Origin: an uncultured Clostridium sp.
Lineage (GTDB): Bacteria > Bacillota > Clostridia > TANB77 > CAG-508
DNA length: 21,046 bases
Reading direction: 5' to 3'
NCBI GenBank assembly: GCA_945874585.1
Contig: CAMCHB010000008.1
Span: forward strand, 1 to 21,046
Part shown: piece after piece, positions 1 to 5,992 of the stretch
How positions within the stretch are numbered: position 1 is the stretch's first letter
Layout of the letters: each line of letters opens with the position of its first letter
Notes under the pieces: model-generated
What the model was told of the DNA's origin: nothing
What the model saw: only the letters and a program-made list of their open reading frames with translations
Database searches by the model: none
Position numbers and translations under genes: made by a program

Positions 1-198
1 TTCTTGAACTGAAATCAAACATTTAGCAATTCCTCTTCTTGTTATTCTATTATTTATAAATATAGCTAAATCATCTATTTTTATGTGTATAGGTGCTTGT
101 CTATTTTTTTGATATATTTCTTGATTTATTTTTTTATTCGCTGTATCTACTTTTAATGGAGTCCAATGATTTTTCTTTGTTTTACTTTGTTCTTGCAT
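1..198 (-). CDS. Partial hypothetical protein running off the left edge
   Basis: An open frame of 66 codons starts with ATG at 198-196 and reads without a stop to base 1, so the 3' end is missing. The product begins MQEQSKTKKNHWTPLK, is rich in Lys, Asn and Gln, and has no signal peptide or membrane segment in the visible part. There is no good Shine-Dalgarno sequence, only a purine-rich GAGATGAGAAG just before the ATG, so the start is uncertain. It lies downstream of the pilin-like gene, separated by the hairpin cluster. I do not recognise the family. A diversity-generating-retroelement accessory gene would fit the position, but nothing in the sequence shows this. Confidence 0.4.
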   Translation of the reverse strand, partial: MQEQSKTKKNHWTPLKVDTANKKINQEIYQKNRQAPIHIKIDDLAIFINNRITRRGIAKCLISVQE

Positions 199-231
199 CT
201 TCTCATCTCATTTTTTAGATATTTCTCGAAT

Positions 232-327
232 CCAAGAACTTCTTACGAAGTTTTCTTGGCTCCGAGCTTTCAGCGTTATTTACATAACGCTGTTTTTTTC
301 TTTCTAATTTTTTACAAAATTAGAAAG
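232..327. other. Cluster of three hairpins, all with a GTAA loop (minus strand)
   Basis: Three consecutive inverted repeats share the same four-base loop, TTAC on plus and GTAA on minus. The first has arms 300-311 and 316-327 (12 bp, perfect, overlapping the stop codon of the pilin-like gene). The second has arms 272-279 and 284-291 (8 bp, perfect). The third has arms 237-242 and 247-252 (6 bp), extended by CCAAG 232-236 and CTTGG 255-259 across a two-base bulge. The T-run after the second hairpin (293-299) is on the plus strand, where there is no gene to terminate. On minus, none is followed by a U-run. A DNA cruciform or recombination role is therefore as likely as termination. Confidence 0.75.
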
Positions 328-1441
328 TCGCACCTATGCGGGCACTGCTGCTGTAAGTGACACAGTAGTTGCTAATGTCGCCACCGAGGAAGAACGCGCG
401 ATATGTGCTGTATGCATTGAACTGGGCAGAGGCCCAATAAAAGCCCTGAAGTCCATAGTCAGTATAATTACTTGTTGTAACTCCCATTTTGGTATATGCC
501 ATATCTCCAAATGCTGCCCATTCTGCTTTGGATGGTACATACCACCCTTTACTAACATAATTTTTTGTTTCATCTGTTGTGATGTTTCCCTTATCATCAA
601 CTGTTTTCCCTTGTATAATCCCCCATAAATCGTCTTTATGTTGAGCTCCATATTTTCCACTGGCACCTTTATTCCATTCTGCCACCATTTTTTCTGTATT
701 GGTCCTTCCTTGTCCAAAATCATTTGCACTAGTTTCTACCGGATTGTCTAATTTTTCATAGGCGTTACAATACCAATAACAATCTGGTCCAGGATTGATA
801 TCTTCAAGCGCCATCACATAAAATCGATTGGTTCCTGTACTTCCTTTTTTGACATTGATAACCGGTTTCGTCCATCTACTATTAAATCCTGTATAATCAG
901 TTGAACTTACTGTATAGCTTTTTAATCCTTCATTTACTTTTGCATATTCATACTTTGACCAACTATCATTATTCCATGTTCCGCTTCCTCCTATGGCTAA
1001 ATCGGCATAAATAATACCATCTACGGTTCCATCTCCATCGATATCGGCATAATACCCTACATAAGAGGTGCTATTTGTGGTATCTGTTGCTGTTTCTCCA
1101 CCACCAGTGGTATTATTGCCTGTTGTATTTTCTTCTGTATTGTTTTTTTCACCATACAAATAGTTCTCTATATTTTGCAAGGTTTGTTGCTCGCTTTGGC
1201 TAGCATTTTTGTAGGCATCTGCACTTTCCTGTGCTTTTTTCAAAATGCCATTATCTCCTAGTACAAAGCTTAGGCTAACTCCAGCTAATATCATCAGTAC
1301 AATAATGGTAATTACCAATGCCACGAGTGTAATACCGTGACTACCTATTTTACTAAAGTATAACTCTCTCTCTCTCTCTCTCTCTCTTACAGTAGCAAGG
1401 CTTTTGCCACTATTAGCAATTCTTTTGTTTTCTTGTTTCAT
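320..1441 (-). CDS. Pilin-like surface protein with C-terminal C-type-lectin/FISUMP-like domain (paralog 1)
   Basis: The 373-residue product is read from an ATG behind AAGGAGG; an in-frame ATG further upstream lacks a ribosome binding site. Residues 19-26 are Arg-Glu repeats encoded by an AG dinucleotide tract. Residues 36-61 form a prepilin-like segment (GITLVALVITI) without the usual Glu5. A linker rich in Thr, Asn and Gly follows, then DIDGDGTVDG (133-142), which resembles a calcium-binding loop. The C-terminal part (WYVPSKAEW, then GFYWASAQ, ending ARIGATF) looks like the C-type-lectin-fold domains of the FISUMP type. The protein is probably exported and displayed on the cell surface. The last ~41 codons (323-445) are visibly more GC-rich than the rest, and the stop codon lies inside a hairpin. 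These are features of retroelement-diversified targets, which I infer but cannot prove. A paralog is at 9812-10792. Confidence 0.8.
   Translation of the reverse strand: MKQENKRIANSGKSLATVRERERERELYFSKIGSHGITLVALVITIIVLMILAGVSLSFVLGDNGILKKAQESADAYKNASQSEQQTLQNIENYLYGEKNNTEENTTGNNTTGGGETATDTTNSTSYVGYYADIDGDGTVDGIIYADLAIGGSGTWNNDSWSKYEYAKVNEGLKSYTVSSTDYTGFNSRWTKPVINVKKGSTGTNRFYVMALEDINPGPDCYWYCNAYEKLDNPVETSANDFGQGRTNTEKMVAEWNKGASGKYGAQHKDDLWGIIQGKTVDDKGNITTDETKNYVSKGWYVPSKAEWAAFGDMAYTKMGVTTSNYTDYGLQGFYWASAQFNAYSTYRAFFLGGDISNYCVTYSSSARIGATF
1364..1387 (-). repeat. (AG)12 dinucleotide tract in the coding region
   Basis: Twelve uninterrupted CT units on plus (AG on minus) encode the Arg-Glu run at residues 19-26 of the pilin-like protein, just before the membrane segment. 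Gain or loss of one unit shifts the frame; gain or loss of three adds or removes two residues. In the paralog at 9812-10792 the equivalent tract is interrupted (VREKERE). Confidence 0.9.
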
Positions 1442-1457
1442 TTTTTCCTCCTTATAT

Positions 1458-1526
1458 AGCATGAATTATTTCACGCTTTCTCCTATTTTCTTTTCTTATT
1501 TTAGCAATCGATTTTTGACTTGTCAA
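1458..1526 (-). promoter_or_regulatory. Promoter and leader hairpin of pilin-like gene 1
   Basis: The -35 TTGACA is at 1521-1526 and the -10 TAAAAT at 1498-1503, with a 17-bp spacer. The leader contains the inverted repeat AGCGTGAA-ATAA-TTCATGCT (1458-1477), just before AAGGAGG. The same 20 bases occur in the leader of the paralog at 10811-10830. Confidence 0.8.
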
Positions 1527-1707
1527 GAGAAAAATTTCATTATTTTTATGGTTTATGTTTAGGTCCCTCTTTCTTCTTTGTAACACTTCTTTTTATTTTG
1601 AATATTATATTACATACAAAGGATTGAAAATCCAGTATAGAACGACACTCTAGACAATTCTTGCTGTGGTAGATGTCGACCGTACTTATGGGAAAGGGGG
1701 GAATGAT

Positions 1708-1833
1708 ATGCCAGAAAATAGAGGTTGTGGAGGATGCGGTTTCGGTTTTGGAGATGATTGCATCTGGATCATTATTGTCCTTATTTTAATATGCTGTTGC
1801 TGTGGTGGTAACAGAGGATGCGGTGGTTGCTAG
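1708..1833 (+). CDS. Small Cys/Gly-rich membrane peptide
   Basis: A 41-residue ORF on the plus strand starts with ATG behind GGAAAGGGGGGAATGAT, a strong ribosome binding site. The product starts MPENRGCGGCGFGFGDDC, has a short hydrophobic helix (about residues 19-28, IWIIIVLILI), then CCCC, and ends GGNRGCGGC. It has nine cysteines. It resembles the tiny Gly/Cys-rich peptides common in Clostridia and Bacilli, some of which (YjcZ-like) belong to the spore coat; assignment here is by general resemblance only. A strong bidirectional terminator follows. It is the only plus-strand gene in the window. I could not identify a convincing promoter in 1560-1690. Confidence 0.7.
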   Translation: MPENRGCGGCGFGFGDDCIWIIIVLILICCCCGGNRGCGGC

Positions 1834-1848
1834 TGCTTAAAGCCCATC

Positions 1849-1887
1849 AAAAAAGAAGACTTCGAATTTTCGAAGCCTTCTTTTTTT
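1849..1887. terminator. Bidirectional rho-independent terminator
   Basis: Arms 1854-1866 and 1869-1881 (AGAAG-A-CTTCGAA against TTCGAAG-C-CTTCT) are flanked by A6 on one side and T7 on the other. It serves both the plus-strand Cys-rich peptide gene and the minus-strand gene ending at 1903. Confidence 0.9.
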
Positions 1888-1902
1888 ACTTATGTTAAAC
1901 TC

Positions 1903-2820
1903 TTATTTCAAATACAGAGCTACCCGGAATCCTAATGAATTACTGCTTTCAGTTGGTAACATCACTTCACGATGAGCTACTGGATAATCAAATCCATAAA
2001 GATTGCAATTACCACCACGTGCCACATAAAACATTTCATCATTTTCTTCCTGTGTCCATTCGGATACATTACCAGCCAGATCATAAATATGACCAGCTTC
2101 CCATGCTTTCTCAGATCCTGTTTTAGCAACTTCATAAGAAGCATAGCGATTGTTCCAGTAATTTCCAACTCTAGATGAGTTTTCACAAACTGTTTCTTCG
2201 GTCCATTTACCAGATTCCAGCAACCATTCCAAAATAGTATCGTATTCAGCTCCATAAAGCAAATGCGATTTTACACCATTCGAATCTTTCAAAAACATGC
2301 TCATACTAATGTATTTGGCATCTTCTTGTGTCACATTGGTCCAGGGTTGGTAGCCAGGCAAGGATTGTGGTTTACCAGATACGCCTTTGGAAATCGCATA
2401 CGAAGAAACATAAAATCCTCCATATTTTAAAATCGATTCCATCTGTGCAAGTAATCCAGTATACAATGGTTCATGAAAATTATTCCGACTAAAATTGTCT
2501 CCCATAAAAGAACGACGACCAAATTTTTCTGCAAAGCCCTTTCTTAAACTGAGCAATCCATTGTCTTGCAATTTTGCTACCGGAATCCACGTGAATTGAG
2601 ATCCATCAGAATCTCTTTTAATCACATAGCCTTGTTCCACTGTTCCTTTCAAATGTGTAAAGTTTTTCGGAACAATCGGAATTTTGGAAAATGTACCATA
2701 ACGCTTGGTATTTTGATCTGCTTTCTTTGCTCTAATGATGATGTTCCCATCTTGTTCATTCACTTCAAAAGAAATACCTTTTTCTGCTTTTAACATAAGA
2801 TTTGTGTACCGATTTAACAT
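1903..2820 (-). CDS. FGE/SUMF1-like C-type-lectin-fold protein (array unit 8)
   Basis: The 305-residue product starts at ATG behind AAGGAGGAGACATT. Residues 1-45 form a small N-terminal module (KGISFEVNEQDGNIIIR) also found as stand-alone proteins in the next four units. From about residue 50 it matches the formylglycine-generating-enzyme-like fold: SQFTWIPV near 74-81, FGRR 100-103, KYGGFYVSSY 132-141, SHLLYGAEYD 185-194, DLAGNVSEWT 247-256, RGG 268-270 and GFRVAL 297-302. The cysteine pair of active FGE is not visible after RGG, so it probably binds a ligand rather than oxidising cysteine. There is no signal peptide. Three arginines, including the conserved one in GFRVAL, are encoded by CGG, a codon absent from the neighbouring core genes. 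The gene has its own promoter, structured leader and terminator. Confidence 0.8.
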   Translation of the reverse strand: MLNRYTNLMLKAEKGISFEVNEQDGNIIIRAKKADQNTKRYGTFSKIPIVPKNFTHLKGTVEQGYVIKRDSDGSQFTWIPVAKLQDNGLLSLRKGFAEKFGRRSFMGDNFSRNNFHEPLYTGLLAQMESILKYGGFYVSSYAISKGVSGKPQSLPGYQPWTNVTQEDAKYISMSMFLKDSNGVKSHLLYGAEYDTILEWLLESGKWTEETVCENSSRVGNYWNNRYASYEVAKTGSEKAWEAGHIYDLAGNVSEWTQEENDEMFYVARGGNCNLYGFDYPVAHREVMLPTESSNSLGFRVALYLK

Positions 2821-2911
2821 AATGTCTCCTCCTTAAAAAGTAATAATCATCGGTTTCTAAAATGACTTTCGTCATTATGTTAATTATACCATGTTTTCTA
2901 TTATTTTGCAA
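2808..2911 (-). promoter_or_regulatory. Promoter and two-helix leader of array unit 8
   Basis: The -35 TTGCAA is at 2906-2911 and the -10 TATAAT at 2883-2888, spacer 17. Helix P1 lies at the predicted transcript 5' end: arms 2871-2876 and 2861-2866 around a GAAA loop. Helix P2 pairs leader ACCGAT (2854-2849) with codons 3-5, ATCGGT (2813-2808), enclosing the ribosome binding site and start codon. Confidence 0.75.
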
Positions 2912-2927
2912 TGATTTCCTTTTTGAG

Positions 2928-2958
2928 AAAAAAAGAAACCTTGAAAATTCAAGGTTTC
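2928..2958 (-). terminator. Terminator of array unit 7
   Basis: Perfect arms GAAACCTTGAA/TTCAAGGTTTC (2935-2945 and 2948-2958) are followed on minus by a T-run. It lies directly before the promoter of unit 8. Confidence 0.85.
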
Positions 2959-2967
2959 TCCATTTTT

Positions 2968-3285
2968 TTACTTGTACGTATGCTGAACAAGAAGCACATC
3001 TCTTTGTTCACAAACTTTAAATTGCATTCCCGCTTCTGCATGCATTGTCATATAGAAATTCTTTCCATAATAATACGAAAATCCATGATAGCTTCTGGAA
3101 TTTTCAGGGCGATGATTTGTTTGCACAAATTCATCATATGACCACCGTTCTTCTTGCCTTACTACCAGGATACCGCTTTTGGGTTCTTCTGCTGTAATTA
3201 GCTTTTCCCATGGTGCATTTACAACAAAAGAAGTTCCCCGTTGTGCGTCATTAAAAATTAAAGTTTTGAAAAATTTCTTTCTCAT
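2968..3285 (-). CDS. Small array protein, two-module (array unit 7)
   Basis: The 105-residue product starts MRKKFFKTL, with ATG at 3285 behind AAGGAGGAAAGCATT; an upstream ATG lacks a site. The N-terminal stretch (QRGTSFVVNAPWEKL, then SGILVVRQEE) matches the N-terminal module of the FGE-like proteins in units 3 and 8. The C-terminal stretch (EAGMQFKVCEQRDVLLVQ) repeats the same pattern, suggesting an internal duplication of a small beta-rich module. It has no signal peptide, no membrane segment and no catalytic motif I recognise. Two arginines use CGG. It is monocistronic. Confidence 0.7.
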   Translation of the reverse strand: MRKKFFKTLIFNDAQRGTSFVVNAPWEKLITAEEPKSGILVVRQEERWSYDEFVQTNHRPENSRSYHGFSYYYGKNFYMTMHAEAGMQFKVCEQRDVLLVQHTYK

Positions 3286-3375
3286 AATGCTTTCCTCCTT
3301 AACGTACAAAAAAAATTTTTATAGATAACATTTTGTTACTACCTTTATTATACACTTTTTGGGCCTATTTTGCAA
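3269..3375 (-). promoter_or_regulatory. Promoter and two-helix leader of array unit 7
   Basis: The -35 TTGCAA is at 3370-3375 and the -10 TATAAT at 3347-3352, spacer 17. P1 is GTAAC-AAAAT-GTTAT (3339-3325, one G-U pair). P2 candidate is AAAAATTT (3320-3313) with AAATTTTT (3276-3269) in codons 4-6; it is A-U only and the weakest example of the set. Confidence 0.65.
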
Positions 3376-3387
3376 TACATTTGCAAC

Positions 3388-3415
3388 AAAAAAGCCTTGA
3401 TTTCCAAGGCTTTTT
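3388..3415 (-). terminator. Terminator of array unit 6
   Basis: The hairpin AAAGCCTTG/CAAGGCTTT has a GAAAT loop and is followed by T6 on minus. It lies just upstream of the -35 of unit 7. Confidence 0.85.
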
Positions 3416-3424
3416 CGCAATCGT

Positions 3425-3757
3425 TCAAAGTAAAGATTTGGTATGTCTTTCATACTTCAGCAAAATAACGTCACCCAGCTGAATCAATCGAAACTGCATG
3501 CCACGAGCTGCCTTCATTCCAAAGTAATGCTCATTTTCATAATACAGATCAAATTGTTCAAATCTTTTCTTTTCCATCTCCTCTTTATGAAGGACATGTT
3601 TTTCTTTGTACTGTACGGTTTTCTGTGTAATAATCACTTCACCGCTTAGCTTTTGCTGGATAAGGATCCTCTTGCCATATTCTGCGTTAATGATACAAGA
3701 CAGACCTCTTTCATCAGCAAACATGAATGTTTTGAACGTATCGTATGATGTTCCCAT
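3425..3757 (-). CDS. Small array protein, two-module (array unit 6)
   Basis: The 110-residue product starts MGTSYDTFKTF behind AAGGAGGAAAACATT. The N-terminal module (ERGLSCIINAEYGKRIL, then SGEVIITQK) and C-terminal module (ARGMQFRLIQLGDVILLK) align with those of unit 7, joined by a charged linker rich in Lys and Glu. It contains no CGG codon, unlike the other array members. It is probably cytosolic. The function is unknown, and I find no enzyme motif. The first bases of the ORF (TGGGAA, overlapping the ATG) pair with the leader. Confidence 0.7.
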   Translation of the reverse strand: MGTSYDTFKTFMFADERGLSCIINAEYGKRILIQQKLSGEVIITQKTVQYKEKHVLHKEEMEKKRFEQFDLYYENEHYFGMKAARGMQFRLIQLGDVILLKYERHTKSLL

Positions 3758-3848
3758 AATGTTTTCCTCCTTGTGTTCTAATCTGGGAATTTCTAACGGC
3801 TTTCACCGTCATTATGTTAATTATACATCTTTTTTCCATTCTTTTCAA
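3751..3848 (-). promoter_or_regulatory. Promoter and two-helix leader of array unit 6
   Basis: The -35 TTGAAA is at 3843-3848 and the -10 TATAAT at 3820-3825, spacer 17. P1 is ACGGT-GAAA-GCCGT (3809-3796). P2 pairs leader TTCCCA (3789-3784) with TGGGAA (3756-3751), which includes two bases of the start codon. The sequence differs from its neighbours but the pairing is kept. Confidence 0.75.
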
Positions 3849-3877
3849 GTCGTTTTCCCATATTTTTGTCCAGGAGC

Positions 3878-3907
3878 AAAAAGAAAAACCTTGAAAATTC
3901 AAGGTTT
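3878..3907 (-). terminator. Terminator of array unit 5
   Basis: Arms AAACCTTGAA/TTCAAGGTTT lie within 3886-3907, followed on minus by a T-rich tract (3890-3878 region). Confidence 0.75.
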
Positions 3908-3928
3908 CTCTTTGGCAAAACAGGAAAG

Positions 3929-4261
3929 TTATTTTACTGCTTTTCTTTTTTTGGTAATTTTAATCTTCAAAACTTTTCCGCTTTTGCCTTCTGACACTTT
4001 GATTTCTTCTCCTTTCAGAGCATACACGGAAAATGGAACACCACCTTTGACATCAAAAAATTTGTAAGCTTTACCTTCTACAGGCGGTTCGCCTACTTCA
4101 TATTTTTCTGCTTCATGATGATTTTTACAAACTCTTACGAAGAATGAATCGCCATCTTCCCAAACTAAGATACATCCTTTTTTGGAAGAAGCAAAACCAT
4201 AATAAGTATTGTTCGCATCTTCAAAACCCAAGTGTTGATACCGATTTTTTAATAAAGTCAT
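3929..4261 (-). CDS. Small array protein (array unit 5)
   Basis: The 110-residue product starts MTLLKNRYQHLGF behind AAAGGAGGAAAAAACATT. The NRY near the N-terminus matches the starts of units 4 and 8. The N-terminal half (KKGCILVWEDGDSFFVRV) and C-terminal part (KGGVPFSVYALKGEEIKV) fit the two-module pattern loosely. The tail is Lys-rich (KITKKRKAVK). Arg7 is encoded by CGG and lies in the P2 pairing. No known family is recognised, and there is no signal peptide. Confidence 0.7.
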   Translation of the reverse strand: MTLLKNRYQHLGFEDANNTYYGFASSKKGCILVWEDGDSFFVRVCKNHHEAEKYEVGEPPVEGKAYKFFDVKGGVPFSVYALKGEEIKVSEGKSGKVLKIKITKKRKAVK

Positions 4262-4358
4262 AATGTTTTTTCCTCCTTTTGTAAATACGAAATCGGATTT
4301 TATAATAAATGGCTTTTGCCACTACCATTATTATACACCATTTTGCAAAAAAAAGCAA
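4241..4358 (-). promoter_or_regulatory. Promoter and two-helix leader of array unit 5
   Basis: The -35 TTGCTT is at 4353-4358 and the -10 TATAAT at 4330-4335, spacer 17. P1 is TGGC-AAAA-GCCA (4321-4310). P2 is leader CCGATTT (4296-4290) with AAATCGG (4247-4241) in codons 5-7, 7 bp, the longest of the set. The -35 overlaps the terminator of unit 4. Confidence 0.75.
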
Positions 4359-4386
4359 GAAATATTGAAATATCAACATTTCTTGC
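4347..4386 (-). terminator. Terminator of array unit 4, fused to the next promoter
   Basis: Arms GCAAGAAAT (4355-4363) and ATTTCTTGC (4378-4386) are followed by T8 on minus. The end of the stem and the start of the T-run also form the -35 hexamer and spacer of the unit 5 promoter. Confidence 0.85.
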
Positions 4387-4397
4387 CCCTTCATGGT

Positions 4398-4700
4398 TTA
4401 CTGCTCCGTTTGTACGGTTTTAATCATCAGTGTGTCATCGCTTTCTTCTACCATAAAAGCAGTTCCCTGAAAAGCATTTTGTCCCCATGGGAAAACATCT
4501 TCAAAGCTAAAGCTATGATAAGCTTTTCCCATTTGAATTGGTTCACCTTTTCTCACTCTTTGATTTGCTTTAACCCTTGTTAAAACAAGTTCGTGATTGA
4601 ATTCCTGGGCTACAATAGCTTCTCCTTTCTTCACTATTAAAGAACAAAACAAATCTCCACCTTGCGAGAAATAAACCATTCTGTTATACCGATTTTTCAT
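4398..4700 (-). CDS. Small array protein (array unit 4)
   Basis: The 100-residue product starts MKNRYNRMVYFSQGG. I chose ATG 4700 because AAGGAGGAGTTACT precedes it; a longer frame extending to 4805 would start inside the promoter. The N-terminal module (GGDLFCSLIVKKGEAIV, then HELVLTRVK) and C-terminal module (QGTAFMVEESDDTLMIK) follow the pattern of units 5-7. Arg4 is CGG and pairs with the leader. It is probably cytosolic, of unknown function. Confidence 0.7.
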   Translation of the reverse strand: MKNRYNRMVYFSQGGDLFCSLIVKKGEAIVAQEFNHELVLTRVKANQRVRKGEPIQMGKAYHSFSFEDVFPWGQNAFQGTAFMVEESDDTLMIKTVQTEQ

Positions 4701-4795
4701 AGTAACTCCTCCTTGATGAAAAAAACTCAATCGGATTTTTTTAATATGGCTCTTGCCACTATCTTTATTATACACCATTTTGCTGTTTTTTGCAA
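4689..4795 (-). promoter_or_regulatory. Promoter and two-helix leader of array unit 4
   Basis: The -35 TTGCAA is at 4790-4795 and the -10 TATAAT at 4767-4772, spacer 17. P1 is TGGC-AAGA-GCCA (4758-4747). P2 is leader CCGATT (4734-4729) with AATCGG (4694-4689) in codons 3-4. Confidence 0.75.
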
Positions 4796-4807
4796 ATTTT
4801 AACATTG

Positions 4808-4838
4808 AAAAAAAGGAGTCTTCAAATCTGAAAACTCC
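4808..4838 (-). terminator. Terminator of array unit 3
   Basis: The hairpin GGAGT-TTTCA/TGAAG-ACTCC (one mismatch, arms within 4815-4838) is followed by T7 on minus. Confidence 0.85.
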
Positions 4839-4860
4839 TTTTTACAACTTGCATAAGCTT

Positions 4861-5805
4861 TTAGCGAATGCAAAGAGCTACACGAAATCCGGTTGTTTGG
4901 AATCGAATTTCTGGTACCAAAAAGTGACGTTTGGCTACCGGTGAATAGCTACCATTATTTTTATAATTTCCACCCCGAATGGTATACATTTGCTTACTAT
5001 ACTGTTCTTGTGTCCATTCATCAATATTTCCACTTAAATCGTATAGACGGCAAGCGCTGAACCGTTCTTCACTACCAGTTGGCATGAGTTTGTTTGGAGT
5101 AGGTGCATTTAAATAATTTCCCCACTCAGTGGAATCTGAAACAATTTCCCAGCAGAACTTTTTCTTGGTTTTGATTAACCATTCAAGAACTGAATCATAT
5201 TCTGCCCCATAACATAAATGGGAAGTGACTTCTGTTCCTTCTTCTAACATTTTTGCCATTTGTTTGGCTCCTTCAAAGTTCATGTTAATCAGAGGTTTTG
5301 CCTGTTTTACAGAAACCAATTGACCTGTTTCTTTCGAAATAGATGTGTCATAGCGAGCTATATAAAACCCACCATAAGTTCTAACACTTTTCACCTGTTC
5401 CTGTAATTCCTTTGTCATGGTTTCATGGTACTCTGCTGAAGAAAAATGTTCTCCTAAATACCTTCTACGCCCAAATTTTTGGTCAAAATGAATATCATCT
5501 AATGTTCCATTGTCATCAAGCCATCCAACTGGAACCCAAACATATTGGCTCCCTGTCTTGGAACTTTCAATGACATATCCATCTTTCCAAATACCTGTTA
5601 CGTGTGTAAAACCATTCGGAAGTGGTGGTTGATCAAAAAGTTTGGAATACCTATTTTCTGGCGGTATGTTTTTGCATTCCCGAATCACCAGTATTCCATC
5701 TTCCTGTTCTTCCATCGTAATTCTTAATCCATCGGGAAAACTCCTTTCAAACAATACACCTGATTCACCTGTGTAAATCACTTTTTTGTACCAACCTTGT
5801 TTCAT
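4861..5805 (-). CDS. FGE/SUMF1-like C-type-lectin-fold protein (array unit 3)
   Basis: The 314-residue product starts MKQGWYKKVIY at 5805, behind AAGGAGGAGAGACACA; the longer frame to 5922 would run into the promoter. The N-terminal module (ESGVLFERSFPDGL, then DGILVIREC) occupies about residues 10-45. The FGE-like domain follows: GFTHVTGIWKDGYVI 65-79, SQYVWVPVG 86-94, FGRRRY 111-116, YGGFYIARYD 144-153, DLSGNIDEWT, IRGGNY and GFRVAL 306-311. The FGE catalytic cysteines are not visible. Three arginines use CGG, among them the conserved RGG arginine. At the position where four neighbours have NR(Y/T) it has GW, and the leader has changed to match. It is monocistronic. Confidence 0.8.
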   Translation of the reverse strand: MKQGWYKKVIYTGESGVLFERSFPDGLRITMEEQEDGILVIRECKNIPPENRYSKLFDQPPLPNGFTHVTGIWKDGYVIESSKTGSQYVWVPVGWLDDNGTLDDIHFDQKFGRRRYLGEHFSSAEYHETMTKELQEQVKSVRTYGGFYIARYDTSISKETGQLVSVKQAKPLINMNFEGAKQMAKMLEEGTEVTSHLCYGAEYDSVLEWLIKTKKKFCWEIVSDSTEWGNYLNAPTPNKLMPTGSEERFSACRLYDLSGNIDEWTQEQYSKQMYTIRGGNYKNNGSYSPVAKRHFLVPEIRFQTTGFRVALCIR

Positions 5806-5891
5806 TGTGTCTCTCCTCCTTATGTTGTGTTGATTATAGATTGGCCTAAAAGCCATAATTTTATTATAGCACTTTTGAAATTGACTTTCAA
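5791..5891 (-). promoter_or_regulatory. Promoter and two-helix leader of array unit 3 (covaried)
   Basis: The -35 TTGAAA is at 5886-5891 and the -10 TATAAT at 5863-5868 (extended TGC), spacer 17. P1 is TGGC(U)-TTTA-(G)GCCA (5855-5842). P2 is leader CCAATC (5844-5839) with GGTTGG (5796-5791), 6 bp with one G-U. CCAATC overlaps the P1 3' arm, so P1 and P2 compete in this gene. Confidence 0.75.
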
Positions 5892-5937
5892 TGCACCTTT
5901 TTGCTGTTCTATTCTTTTCCACTTGTATTTACTATTC

Positions 5938-5973
5938 AAAAAGAGTGCTTGAAATTCCAAGCACTCTTTTTGT
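5938..5973. terminator. Terminator of array unit 2, near-symmetrical
   Basis: AAAGAGTGCTTG pairs with CAAGCACTCTTT around a short loop, with T-runs on both strands. Confidence 0.85.
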
Positions 5974-5992
5974 TTCGAAAACGAACCCTGCT

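Noticed and set aside
284..299. The 272-291 hairpin plus T-run as a plus-strand terminator
   Set aside because: There is no plus-strand gene upstream, and the hairpin belongs to a set of three with a common loop, two of which have no T-run.
334..729. A 131-residue minus-strand open frame inside pilin-like gene 1
   Set aside because: It is a shadow frame of the pilin coding sequence, with no ribosome binding site and no recognisable product.
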